Below, piece by piece: positions 17,226 through 24,926 of a stretch of 52,004 bases of DNA. Each line of letters opens with the position of its first letter. The first letter of the stretch is position 1. Location: assembly GCA_013911065.1 (NCBI GenBank), contig JACERV010000035.1, positions 1 through 52,004 of the forward strand. The letters run 5' to 3'. Source of the stretch: Ruminococcus sp. GTDB lineage: Bacteria; Bacillota; Clostridia; Lachnospirales; Lachnospiraceae. Both the position numbers and the translations under genes were made by a program. The notes beneath the pieces are model-generated. The model was not told the origin of the DNA and did no database searches. It worked only from the letters and a program-made list of their open reading frames with translations.

Positions 17226-17688
17226 ATGGCGGTGGAAGAACAATATTTATCAGACGTTGAGGCGATATTATCTCACAGATATGATAACGGTGCAGATTTC
17301 TGGGCTACGCCAGATAAACGCCTATTAAAAGGCTCCCCGTTTTCAACTTTTGGGATATGCTTCAGACATCAGGCTGCAAAAGAATTTCCAGCACTTTCTG
17401 GATACCCAGTATTCAGACGGAGGCTGGCGCTGTAATAAATTTTCGTTTGGTCATGGAGAAGAAACAGAATACTCAAATCCCCATCCGACGCTCAATGCTC
17501 TAAACGCTTTCCGTTTTAGCGATTTCTTAAATAAAGAACCTGCACTTGACAGGGCTGTAGATTTTTTGCTTGAACATTGGGTTATCCGAAAACCTATCGG
17601 TCCATGCTTATCTTTTTGTAGAAAGGGTGCGCCAAGTATATTAGCGACAAAACGATATCATGAAATTTTAGAAAACCTTGAAAGATAA
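17226..17688 (+). pseudogene. Decayed terpene-cyclase/prenyltransferase-fold protein with internal deletions
   Basis: The first part (ATG 17226 behind GGAGG) reads YLSDVEAILSHRYDNGADFWATPD... to GSPFSTF, then the sense continues in another frame from about 17350 as GYASDIRLQKNFQHFLDTQYSDGGWRCNK and PTLNALNAFRF. The DGGWRCNKFSFG motif is of the kind found in squalene-cyclase-like alpha/alpha-barrel repeats. After IRKPIGPC (near 17608) the sequence jumps to a C-terminal-looking SFCRKGAPSILATKRYHEIL. My reading is one gene, perhaps 260-300 residues originally, reduced by two internal deletions, one shifting the frame. No intact product is possible. The family and the deletion boundaries are recalled rather than aligned. 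Confidence 0.7.
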
Positions 17689-17736
17689 TTATTCTGGTTT
17701 TGTCCGTTTATAAAAAACATTTTAAACAAAAAGTGA

Positions 17737-17766
17737 GACTTTCAAAGAATAAAACCTTTGAAAGTC
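17737..17766 (-). terminator. Terminator of the tRNA-Thr transcript
   Basis: An 11-bp stem (GACTTTCAAAG with CTTTGAAAGTC) is followed, reading leftwards, by TCACTTTTTG. It stands about 10 bases after the 3' end of the tRNA gene. Confidence 0.75.
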
Positions 17767-17775
17767 CCTAAAATC

Positions 17776-17848
17776 AGCTGTTGAGCGGATTTGAACCGCC
17801 GACCTCCGCCTTACCAAGGCGACGCTCTACCGACTGAGCCACAACAGC
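17776..17848 (-). tRNA. tRNA-Thr (anticodon GGU)
   Basis: A complete 73-nt cloverleaf is read on the minus strand: acceptor GCTGTTG/CAACAGC, D arm GCTCAGTCGGTAGAGC, anticodon stem TCGCC/GGCGG with loop TTGGTAA (anticodon GGT at positions 34-36), and T arm GGCGG-TTCAAAT-CCGCT. The discriminator base is U and the CCA end is not encoded. It reads ACC and ACU codons and is the tRNA that the Thr T-box at 29871-30126 should sense. Confidence 0.96.
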
Positions 17849-17933
17849 ATAACGCTGTGCATAAATCATACGCAACATTGTTAATATACACTAAAATCAC
17901 TAGCATTGTCAATAGGATTTATTAAAAACTTTG

Positions 17934-18007
17934 TTACAGTTCAACTATGCAGATTATGCTAAATCAGGATGGAGAGAAATAGAGTCCAATTTATGGCTGA
18001 ACTGTAA
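17934..18007. repeat. 74-nt unit bounded by a perfect 10-bp inverted repeat
   Basis: TTACAGTTCA at 17934-17943 and its complement TGAACTGTAA at 17998-18007 enclose 54 bases containing GGATGGAGAG. It lies just downstream of dtd (minus strand), and the leftward strand then reads CAAAGTTTTTAAT, so it could act as a long terminator; otherwise it may be a small dispersed element or RNA. Confidence 0.4.
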
Positions 18008-18035
18008 TAGGTGTAAGCATTGAAGGTAAAATCGT

Positions 18036-18482
18036 CTACAGTTGTGCGGAATCCAGTATTATTGTAAATGGTCCGTCGTTGACCAGGCTGACCTTCATCT
18101 CGGCTCCAAAGCTTCCGGTCTGAACAACGGGGACGGCTTCTTTACTCTTTTCAATGATATATTCGTAAAGGGAATTTGCCATATCCGGCTGTCCTGCCTC
18201 AATGAAGCTGGGGCGGTTGCCCTTCTTACAGTTCGCATAAAGCGTGAATTGGGAGATAAGAAGAAGGCTGCCGTCTACATCAGACAGGGAAAGATTCGTC
18301 TTTCCATTCTCATCCTCAAAGATTCTAAGACCGGTCATTTTTCGGATGAGCTTGTCTGCAGTTTCTGTTGTATCGCTGTCCGAAATTCCAATCAGAACCA
18401 GGAATCCCTTTTCTATTTTACCAATAGTCTCTCCTTCTGTGGTTACAGATGCTTCTGTCACCCTCTGTATAACAAATTTCAT
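18036..18482 (-). CDS. dtd: D-aminoacyl-tRNA deacylase
   Basis: A 148-residue protein that hydrolyses D-aminoacyl-tRNA (and glycyl-tRNA-Ala), clearing mischarged tRNA. It begins [14 protein letters not shown], has the catalytic motif [10 protein letters not shown], and ends with the cross-subunit motif [12 protein letters not shown] containing the Gly-cisPro-like region of the family. Normal length. GGAGGG precedes the ATG. It stands alone next to tRNA-Thr. No RelA gene, its common partner, is present here. Confidence 0.95.
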   Translation of the reverse strand: MKFVIQRVTEASVTTEGETIGKIEKGFLVLIGISDSDTTETADKLIRKMTGLRIFEDENGKTNLSLSDVDGSLLLISQFTLYANCKKGNRPSFIEAGQPDMANSLYEYIIEKSKEAVPVVQTGSFGAEMKVSLVNDGPFTIILDSAQL

Positions 18483-18665
18483 GTTGCCCTCCTTATATGT
18501 TGCAGTTTATACATTGTTTATTTTATACTGTTGTTGAAATAAAGTCCAGTATCCTTTTAAGGGGAAAAAAATAACCACTTGATTTGCTTTTTTTACCACA
18601 TACGCCTTCTATATTTACAAGGCGGGGAATATGTGATTAGATAAAGGCGTGGAGAGGGAAGTGAC

Positions 18666-19118
18666 ATGAAAATACGAATTGAGATTGATGAGAACTTAAT
18701 AGAGGAAGAGGTCATTGTAAGAGGCAGCAGCCTAAATGAACAGGTGCAGCAGATTCAAAGAGCATTGAGTGAGATTTCCAAGCAGGAGCAGAGAATTGTA
18801 TTTCATAAAGATGAGACAGAATATTACCTGCCTCTTGCGGAAATTCTGTTCTTTGAAACTGACGGAAAGGCTATCCATGCACACACTGCAGATGATATCT
18901 ACTTGATTAAGCACCGTTTGTATGAGCTGGAGGAAATCCTTCCGGGGTATTTCATGAGAGTATCTAAATCTACCATACTGAATGTCCGGTGCATTTATGC
19001 GATTAACCGTTCCGTATCCACTTCCTGTGTTGTACAGTTTAAGGATACACATAAGCAGGTATATGTTTCCAGATATTATTATAAGCCGCTTCGCAACCGG
19101 CTGGAAGAAAAGAGGTAA
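18666..19118 (+). CDS. LytTR-family DNA-binding regulator
   Basis: A 150-residue protein with a short helical N-terminus (about 45 residues) and a C-terminal LytTR DNA-binding domain: the strands around IVFHKDETEYYLPLAEILFFETDGKAI and the final YVSRYYYKPLRNRL are characteristic. It has no receiver domain, so control is not by a classical response-regulator phosphorylation site. GAGAGGGAAG precedes the ATG. The next gene starts within the stop codon region, pointing to an operon with the LiaF-like membrane protein, which may be its signal input. An inverted repeat CGCCTT/AAGGCG at 18603-18624 upstream is a possible operator. Confidence 0.85.
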   Translation: MKIRIEIDENLIEEEVIVRGSSLNEQVQQIQRALSEISKQEQRIVFHKDETEYYLPLAEILFFETDGKAIHAHTADDIYLIKHRLYELEEILPGYFMRVSKSTILNVRCIYAINRSVSTSCVVQFKDTHKQVYVSRYYYKPLRNRLEEKR

Positions 19119-19123
19119 TGACG

Positions 19124-19816
19124 ATGAAAAAGGAAAGATTGTTTTGGGGAATATTTTTTATCTTTGGGGCGGTACTGCTGGTTATCAGCAAGATGGGGTT
19201 TTTAAATACGGAAATCAGCATAGGGATGCTGCTTTTATCTGTAATATTTGCAGCAACACTGATTAAGAGTGTCTTACACAAAAATATTCCGGGGGTTTTG
19301 TTCTCAGCAGCATTTTTATGTATTATTTATGCAGAGCCTCTTGGGATTACAGCACTGACTCCGTGGACAGTTTTGTGTGCAGCTTTGTTGGGAAGTATAG
19401 GGATTTCATTTATATACCATCCTAAACATAAATGGTATTCGTCGCATTTTAATGACAGATTTGAGGAGATTGAGACGATGGATGGGAACGAGTTGAAAAT
19501 GGAAACCAGTTTTGGTTCTAGTATTAAGTATATTGACTCTGAGGATTTTAAAGCTGCCAGTTTGAAATGTTCTTTTGGCGCTATGAAGGTATACTTCGAC
19601 CATGCAATTGTACCGGGAGGCGAGGCAGTGGTTCATCTGGAAAATTCTTTTGGAGGCGTAGAATTATATGTCCCAAGAAACTGGAAAGTGATAAACCAGC
19701 TGAATGCTTCTTTTGGCGGAGTGGATGAAAAGGGACGGTATGAACAGGGAGGATCAGTAACTCTCATTTTAACTGGAACAGTAAGCTTTGCGGGTGTTAC
19801 GATTATTTATGTCTAG
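19124..19816 (+). CDS. LiaF-like membrane protein
   Basis: A 230-residue protein with four predicted membrane helices in the first 95 residues, a short linker, and a soluble C-terminal beta domain with the repeating pattern METSFGSS, CSFGAMKVYF, NSFGGVELYVP, ASFGGVDEKG and VSFAGVTIIYV. That spacing resembles the C-terminal domain of LiaF/VraT proteins, which keep cell-envelope stress regulators in check. AGAGG eight bases upstream selects ATG 19124 over 19118. It is translationally close to the LytTR gene, suggesting a two-gene sensor/regulator unit. The stress sensed is unknown. Confidence 0.72.
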   Translation: MKKERLFWGIFFIFGAVLLVISKMGFLNTEISIGMLLLSVIFAATLIKSVLHKNIPGVLFSAAFLCIIYAEPLGITALTPWTVLCAALLGSIGISFIYHPKHKWYSSHFNDRFEEIETMDGNELKMETSFGSSIKYIDSEDFKAASLKCSFGAMKVYFDHAIVPGGEAVVHLENSFGGVELYVPRNWKVINQLNASFGGVDEKGRYEQGGSVTLILTGTVSFAGVTIIYV

Positions 19817-19836
19817 GTGAAACGCAGTTTTAGCAG

Positions 19837-20358
19837 TTAAAAAGGAGTAAACAGGGCGATATCCGGCGGATAATAGGTGAAAATCAAAAAGCATACGCCC
19901 AGGACCAGTACACAGATGAAATAAACGAAAGTATATCGTTTACGTTTTGAGGATAATAAAGAACGGTATCGGACATAAAAGGCAAAAATCGAACTGATAA
20001 TGAAAGTCAGGATGTCCAGCAGTAAAATATTTTTCCCAAGAAAGCCAGTATAAGTGTAAAATAGAACCGGGATTAGTAAAGTACCTGCCAATATACCTGC
20101 CAAATCGGCACGGAGGAGATGAGGATAAGGCTTAAAGAGGAAGAAGTATTCTATTATGAAAAAAAGCAGTATGGGAAAGTATACCATCTTCATGTGCTCC
20201 CAAACAGACTCATTTACAGGAGCAATTAACCCTGCAATAAAGTGATTATGACTCCAATCATAAACAAAGTGGAGCAATGTCCCAAAAGCACAGACAAAAA
20301 GAACACCAATTAGTGTACTGATGTATAGCTTTTTAAATTTTCGGGAAAAAGGTTTCAT
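19837..20358 (-). CDS. Six-helix membrane protein (DUF6512-like)
   Basis: A 173-residue integral membrane protein with about five to six hydrophobic helices and little else. The loop GLIAPVNESVWEHMKMVYFP after the first helix is the most distinctive segment; I associate it with DUF6512, function unknown. GGAGG lies eight bases before the ATG at 20358; a TTG at 20373 overlaps that site and was rejected. It converges with the LiaF-like gene. Confidence 0.65.
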   Translation of the reverse strand: MKPFSRKFKKLYISTLIGVLFVCAFGTLLHFVYDWSHNHFIAGLIAPVNESVWEHMKMVYFPILLFFIIEYFFLFKPYPHLLRADLAGILAGTLLIPVLFYTYTGFLGKNILLLDILTFIISSIFAFYVRYRSLLSSKRKRYTFVYFICVLVLGVCFLIFTYYPPDIALFTPF

Positions 20359-20535
20359 TATAGCAGCCTCCAAAGGAATACTTTATCATAAAATTTTCAA
20401 ATATATCCTAGTATGCACAGTATATTCTAAGATATTCACAAATATTTTGAAGAAATTAAAAAAATTGAGGACTGGCAACAATTTGTCGAATTTTGTAATA
20501 AGATAATGCAAAATAATGTGATTTATATAAGCTTG

Positions 20536-20544
20536 TGGTATAAT
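20536..20544 (+). promoter_or_regulatory. Extended -10 promoter upstream of the gene at 20591
   Basis: TGGTATAAT is an extended -10 element with TATAAT at 20539-20544. It stands 46 bases before the start codon. No clear -35 hexamer is seen, which an extended -10 can tolerate. Confidence 0.55.
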
Positions 20545-20590
20545 ACAGAAATATTAAGGTGGTTTTCCGGTACAGGCTGAGGGGGTTATC

Positions 20591-20935
20591 ATGAAAAGCC
20601 TGGAAAGAGAAGAACTTGTTCCACTCAGAAAATGTTTAGAGGAATTACTGGAATTTATACAAGGATTGCAGGTAGAGGAAATTCCGTATTTTTACAAATC
20701 TGTCGAAAATATGAAGCACAACCTGGAAATCTGCCTTCTTGTCAAGTATGAGGGATGGGAGCAGATGGAACAGATTTTGAAAAGAGATTGGAGATGTGCA
20801 AATCATATGCTGTTGGGAATTCCAGGGTTTAATATTCAGGCTGGCAGCCCCAAAGAGAAGGCGGAATTGGACTGCAGGTTCCTCCAACTGATTGCTAATA
20901 TAGAAGATTATCTGAGACTGGAACAGACGGTGTAG
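20591..20935 (+). CDS. Small helical protein of unknown function
   Basis: A 114-residue soluble protein, mostly alpha-helical, with no signal peptide, membrane helix or recognisable motif; two Trp-containing segments (YEGWEQMEQ and KRDWRCAN) and four Cys are noticeable. I do not recognise the family. GAGGGGG lies before the ATG and a promoter lies upstream. It is a single-gene unit ending at the first 34-nt palindrome. Confidence 0.65.
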   Translation: MKSLEREELVPLRKCLEELLEFIQGLQVEEIPYFYKSVENMKHNLEICLLVKYEGWEQMEQILKRDWRCANHMLLGIPGFNIQAGSPKEKAELDCRFLQLIANIEDYLRLEQTV

Positions 20936-20945
20936 TTCAATAAGT

Positions 20946-20979
20946 ATGCCTTCCTGGACTATTAATGTTCAAGAAGTAT
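20946..20979. repeat. 34-nt palindrome family, copy 1
   Basis: An imperfect palindrome: left arm ATGCCTTCCTGGAC, right arm GTTCAAGAAGTAT. It matches copies at 22880, 24771 and 28057 with consensus ATRCYTTNYTGRAC, six variable bases, then TTCAANAAGNRT. An extra half-site, TTCAATAAGTATG, precedes it at 20936-20948. Confidence 0.65.
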
Positions 20980-20998
20980 AGTTTCTTGTCGAAGAAAA

Positions 20999-21042
20999 CA
21001 AGGGGACGTCTTAAACGCATAAGTGTTTAAGACGTCCCCTTG
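20999..21042. repeat. Perfect 18-bp hairpin of the GGGGACGTC type
   Basis: CAAGGGGACGTCTTAAAC and its exact complement flank an 8-base loop. AGTTTTGT follows, so weak termination is possible. The outer sequence CAAGGGGAC resembles the palindrome at 12555-12597, suggesting related dispersed elements. Confidence 0.65.
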
Positions 21043-21154
21043 AGTTTTGTGCCCGGTGGTTAGAGGTCTGAAAATATTGCATACACAGTTCTTGTCGTAG
21101 TATGTGTTTTGTGGTAAGATAATGGGCAGAATGCTAGTATTTGAGGAGGAAACT

Positions 21155-22822
21155 ATGGAAAACGAAACAGTTTCAAAGAATTTTATTGAACAGGAAATAG
21201 ATAAAGACCTGGCAGAGGGAGTGTACGATCATGTGAGCACGAGGTTCCCTCCCGAGCCGAATGGATATCTTCATATTGGACATGCCAAGTCGATTCTTTT
21301 GAATTATGGTCTGGCGCAGAAATATAACGGGACGTTCCATATGCGTTTTGATGATACGAACCCCACAAAAGAAAAGGTGGAGTTTGTAGATTCTATCAAA
21401 GATGACATTCAGTGGCTGGGAGCCGACTGGAAGGACCATTTGTATTTTGCATCTGATTATTTTGAGCAGATGTATGAGTTTGCATTGAAATTAATAAAAA
21501 AAGGGAAGGCTTATGTGTGTGACCTTTCACCGGAAGAAATCCGTGAGTACAGGGGAACCCTGACCGAGGTGGGAAAAGACAGCCCATACAGGAACCGTTC
21601 TGTTGAAGAAAACATGGAGCTGTTTCAGGCTATGAAAGACGGAAAATATAAGGATGGAGAAAAAGTTCTGCGGGCAAAGATTGATATGGCATCCCCTAAT
21701 ATTAATATGAGGGATCCGATTATTTACCGTGTTGCCCATATATCACATCATAACACAGGGGACAAGTGGTGCATTTATCCAATGTATGATTATGCTCATC
21801 CATTGGAAGATGCAATTGAAGGAATCACCCATTCTATCTGTACCCTGGAATTTGAAGACCACAGGCCTTTGTATGACTGGGTTGTAAAAGAGTGTGAATT
21901 TGAACAGCCGCCGAGACAGATTGAATTTGCAAAGCTGTATCTGACAAATGTGGTGACTGGAAAGCGTTACATTAAAAAGTTAGTGGAAGATAACATTGTG
22001 GACGGCTGGGATGACCCTCGCCTTGTATCTATTGCAGCACTGCGGAGGAGAGGATTTACTCCCGAATCTATTAAGATGTTTATTGATTTGTGTGGTGTAT
22101 CTAAGAGTCAGAGTTCCGTGGATTATGCAATGCTGGAATACTGCATCCGTGAGGACCTGAAGATGAAGAAAGCCCGTATGATGGCGGTACTAGACCCTAT
22201 TAAACTGGTAATTGATAATTATCCGGAAGGGCAGGTTGAATATCTTGATGTAGCGAATAACCTGGAAAATGAAGAGCTGGGCAGCAGGAAAGTACCGTTT
22301 TGCAGGGAGCTTTATATAGAAAGAGAAGATTTTATGGAGGAGCCCCCTAAAAAATATTTTCGTCTTTTCACGGGAAATGAAGTGCGGCTGATGCATGCAT
22401 ATTTTGTGAAGTGCGAAAGCTTCGTAAAGGATGAAAACGGGAACGTAACGGAAGTTCACTGTACCTATGATCCGGAGACAAAATGTGGCGGAGGTTTTAC
22501 GGGAAGAAAAGTGAAGGGAACTATTCACTGGGTACCGGCTCCCTATGCAGTGAAGGCGGAGGTACGCCTTTATGAGAATTTAGTGGATGAGGAGAAGGGC
22601 GTATACAATAAAGAAGACGGCTCCCTGAATTTAAATCCGAACTCTCTGACAGTTCTGGAGGATTGCTATGTGGAGCCAAGTTTTGATGGGGCTGGACCTA
22701 CTGACAGCTTCCAGTTTGTGAGAAATGGGTACTTCTGTATTGATGCAAAGGATTCCAGTCCGGATGCACTTGTATTTAATCGGATTGTTTCTCTCAAGAG
22801 TTCTTTTAAATTACCTAAGTAA
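21155..22822 (+). CDS. glnS: Glutaminyl-tRNA synthetase
   Basis: Charges tRNA-Gln directly with glutamine. The 555-residue class I enzyme has [18 protein letters not shown] (HIGH at residues 40-43), the substrate-binding segment [11 protein letters not shown] and the GlnRS segment [20 protein letters not shown]; the KMSKS loop is degenerate ([11 protein letters not shown]). The C-terminal anticodon-binding beta-barrels are complete and end [19 protein letters not shown] selects the ATG at 21155 over an upstream start. Its presence means that this host need not rely solely on the GatCAB amidation route for Gln-tRNA. A terminator follows. Confidence 0.95.
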   Translation: MENETVSKNFIEQEIDKDLAEGVYDHVSTRFPPEPNGYLHIGHAKSILLNYGLAQKYNGTFHMRFDDTNPTKEKVEFVDSIKDDIQWLGADWKDHLYFASDYFEQMYEFALKLIKKGKAYVCDLSPEEIREYRGTLTEVGKDSPYRNRSVEENMELFQAMKDGKYKDGEKVLRAKIDMASPNINMRDPIIYRVAHISHHNTGDKWCIYPMYDYAHPLEDAIEGITHSICTLEFEDHRPLYDWVVKECEFEQPPRQIEFAKLYLTNVVTGKRYIKKLVEDNIVDGWDDPRLVSIAALRRRGFTPESIKMFIDLCGVSKSQSSVDYAMLEYCIREDLKMKKARMMAVLDPIKLVIDNYPEGQVEYLDVANNLENEELGSRKVPFCRELYIEREDFMEEPPKKYFRLFTGNEVRLMHAYFVKCESFVKDENGNVTEVHCTYDPETKCGGGFTGRKVKGTIHWVPAPYAVKAEVRLYENLVDEEKGVYNKEDGSLNLNPNSLTVLEDCYVEPSFDGAGPTDSFQFVRNGYFCIDAKDSSPDALVFNRIVSLKSSFKLPK

Positions 22823-22831
22823 ACAAACAAT

Positions 22832-22862
22832 AGGCAGGCCTTGTCAAGAAGCCTGCCTTTTG
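22832..22862 (+). terminator. Terminator of glnS
   Basis: AGGCAGGC and GCCTGCCT form an 8-bp G+C-rich stem with an 11-base loop, followed by TTTTGTGT, ten bases after the stop codon. Confidence 0.8.
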
Positions 22863-22879
22863 TGTAAAAGGAAACATCT

Positions 22880-22913
22880 GTACCTTCTTGAACATTAGTA
22901 ATTCAAAAGGTGT
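22880..22913. repeat. 34-nt palindrome family, copy 2
   Basis: Left arm GTACCTTCTTGAAC and right arm ATTCAAAAGGTGT form an imperfect palindrome of the same design and length as copies 1, 3 and 4. It lies in the short gap between the glnS terminator and the MocR gene, 32 bases before the start codon. Confidence 0.6.
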
Positions 22914-22944
22914 AAGTTAGGTGTATAAGCATGGAGTGCATAAA

Positions 22945-24342
22945 ATGAATGAATTAACGATAAACCTTCAACCGGGCTCAAAAATCCCTTTGTATGAACA
23001 GATTTATAATTATATTAAAAAGGATATTCAAAACAAAAGGCTTCAAAGCGGGGAGAAGCTGCCCTCCACCCGTGCATTGAGCAGGTATTTAGAAGTCAGC
23101 AGAAGTACGGTGGAGCTGGCATATGAGCAGCTTTTGTCCGAAGGGTATGTGGAGGCAGAACCATACCGGGGGTATTTTGTGGCACAGATAGAAGAACTCT
23201 ATCAGTTAAACCAGATTTTTAAACCGGTCCAGGAACAGCCTGTTAAAGCTGAGAAGCAGTATGAATATGATTTTACACCTAATGGGGTGGATTTGAAAAG
23301 TTTTCCTTATAATGTATGGCGCAGACTTTCAAAAGACTGCCTTTTGGACGATAAGGCCGAGATGTTCCGCCTGGGAGAGCCGCAGGGAGAGTACGGGCTT
23401 CGAAATGCTATCTGTCATTATCTGCATCAGGCCAGAGGTGTCAATTGCGCGCCTGAGCAGATTATTGTAGGTGCGGGAAATGACTATCTGCTGATGCTGC
23501 TGACGACAGTTATCGGCCGCAACCATAAGGTTGCCCTGGAAAATCCCACATATAAACAGGCGTACAGGCTTTTTAAAAACCTTTCTTATGAGGTTTGTAC
23601 TGTGGACATGGATTCCAAAGGAATGGAAATCAATAAGCTTACGGAGTCCCAGGCCGACATTGCATTTGTGATGCCTTCCCACCAGTATCCGCTGGGGATT
23701 GTCATGCCGATTAAGAGACGTCTGGCACTTTTGAAGTGGGCAAATGAGGAAGAGTTCCGTTATATTATAGAGGATGATTACGATAGTGAATTCCGCTACA
23801 AAGGAAAGCCAATCCCGGCACTTCAGGGCTACGACAATCATGATAAAGTAATTTATATGGGAACATTTTCGAAATCCATTGCACCGGCAATCAGAATGAG
23901 CTACATGGTGCTTCCAAAGCCGCTGCTTTCTTTATATCAGGAAAGAAGTAGTTTTTTGAATTCTACTGTCTCAAAAGTGGATCAGATGATCTTGAAGAAG
24001 TTCATAGAAGAAGGATATTATGAGCGTCACCTGAATAAAACAAGAGCTTTGTACAAAAGCAGGCACGATGTGCTGCTTAACTGCCTGAAGAATATGCAGG
24101 ACCTCTGCCAGGTGTCGGGGGAGAATGCAGGGGTGCATCTGCTGCTTCGTTTCCAAAATGGAATGTCAGAAGATGAGCTGACGGATAGAGCGGAAGCGAG
24201 GGGGGTAAAGGTTTATGGACTGACGGAATATTTTGTAGAGCCTCAGAAAAAAAGACAGGCAACTATACTGCTTGGATATGCCAATATGAATGAAGAGAAG
24301 ATAAAGGAAGCAGTGACAATTCTGGAAGAGGCGTGGAGATAG
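22945..24342 (+). CDS. MocR-family (GntR/aminotransferase) regulator, PdxR-like
   Basis: A 465-residue fusion: an N-terminal GntR winged helix (residues 1-75; LPSTRALSRYLEVSRSTVELAY) and a fold-type I aminotransferase-like domain. The latter has the PLP-binding features EDDYDSEFRY (Asp for the pyridine nitrogen) and MGTFSKSIAPAIRM with the Lys expected to bind PLP. MocR/PdxR proteins sense PLP, GABA or similar and control vitamin B6 or amine metabolism. No pdxST or gabT lies next to it, so the target is open. GGAG eight bases upstream selects ATG 22945. Confidence 0.9.
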   Translation: MNELTINLQPGSKIPLYEQIYNYIKKDIQNKRLQSGEKLPSTRALSRYLEVSRSTVELAYEQLLSEGYVEAEPYRGYFVAQIEELYQLNQIFKPVQEQPVKAEKQYEYDFTPNGVDLKSFPYNVWRRLSKDCLLDDKAEMFRLGEPQGEYGLRNAICHYLHQARGVNCAPEQIIVGAGNDYLLMLLTTVIGRNHKVALENPTYKQAYRLFKNLSYEVCTVDMDSKGMEINKLTESQADIAFVMPSHQYPLGIVMPIKRRLALLKWANEEEFRYIIEDDYDSEFRYKGKPIPALQGYDNHDKVIYMGTFSKSIAPAIRMSYMVLPKPLLSLYQERSSFLNSTVSKVDQMILKKFIEEGYYERHLNKTRALYKSRHDVLLNCLKNMQDLCQVSGENAGVHLLLRFQNGMSEDELTDRAEARGVKVYGLTEYFVEPQKKRQATILLGYANMNEEKIKEAVTILEEAWR

Positions 24343-24346
24343 ACAA

Positions 24347-24376
24347 ACAGGACCAAAGGCTGCCGCCTGGTCCTGT
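24347..24376. terminator. Hairpin between convergent genes
   Basis: ACAGGACCA and TGGTCCTGT form a perfect 9-bp stem with a 12-base loop between the MocR gene and the Cys-rich membrane protein gene, which converge. It is well placed to end both transcripts; the minus strand continues TTTGTC. Confidence 0.6.
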
Positions 24377-24392
24377 GAGAATAATCAAGTTA

Positions 24393-24665
24393 CTATTTGC
24401 TTTCACTAGAAGGCTCTTCTTTAGCCGAAGCCTCTTCTGTGCTGCTATCCGAAGCGGCATCAGATGTTTTGTTCAGCGGGACATACTCCCTGTCAGGAAC
24501 AGGCTGTAAATCGCTGTCCAAGTCAAAATCCTCATCTTCTGTAAGGTCCTGGCTGTCATCACAGCAATTGCTGCAGCATCTGCCTTTACAGAAATAAGCT
24601 ATGATAAGGCCAATTGCAGAACCAATGGCTGCAAGACTTATGAACCATTTTAAATACTTTTTCAA
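24393..24665 (-). CDS. Small membrane-anchored Cys-rich acidic protein
   Basis: A 90-residue protein: one N-terminal membrane helix (residues about 6-26), immediately followed by a cysteine cluster CKGRCCSNCCDD (five Cys in ten residues), and then an acidic, Ser-rich disordered tail. The start is TTG at 24665 with AAAGGAG upstream. The cluster could bind metal or be palmitoylation-like lipid-modified, but nothing proves this. Family not recognised. It is divergent from purA. Confidence 0.6.
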   Translation of the reverse strand: MKKYLKWFISLAAIGSAIGLIIAYFCKGRCCSNCCDDSQDLTEDEDFDLDSDLQPVPDREYVPLNKTSDAASDSSTEEASAKEEPSSESK

Positions 24666-24770
24666 TGTATAAGTCTCCTTTCTGTGGGATAGTAGTTGAA
24701 CCTAGCTTCTATTGTAATACTTTTTGGACATAATTACAATCTAAAAAAATTATGTGATATTTATTAAACC

Positions 24771-24804
24771 ATACTTTTTGAACTGTTAATGTTCAAGAAG
24801 TATA
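24771..24804. repeat. 34-nt palindrome family, copy 3
   Basis: The best palindrome of the set: ATACTTTTTGAAC, then TGTTAAT, then GTTCAAGAAGTATA. It stands 21 bases upstream of the purA -35 box, where an operator could act. Confidence 0.65.
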
Positions 24805-24825
24805 CTAAGAAAATCGAAATAATAT

Positions 24826-24854
24826 TTTACATAATGAGAAAAGTATAGTATAAT
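24826..24854 (+). promoter_or_regulatory. purA promoter
   Basis: TTTACA (24826-24831), a 17-base spacer and TATAAT (24849-24854) form a good sigma-A promoter 72 bases before the purA start codon. Confidence 0.8.
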
Positions 24855-24926
24855 TCATAAGGCGGTTCATTTATAAGAAACGCTAATGCATTTTTAAAAG
24901 TGACAATATACGCAGGAGGGTTCGAA

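Noticed and set aside
21104-21154. Seventeen-codon N-terminal extension of glnS
   Set aside because: GAGGAGGA lies inside the extension, just before ATG 21155, and GlnRS homologues start near [10 protein letters not shown].
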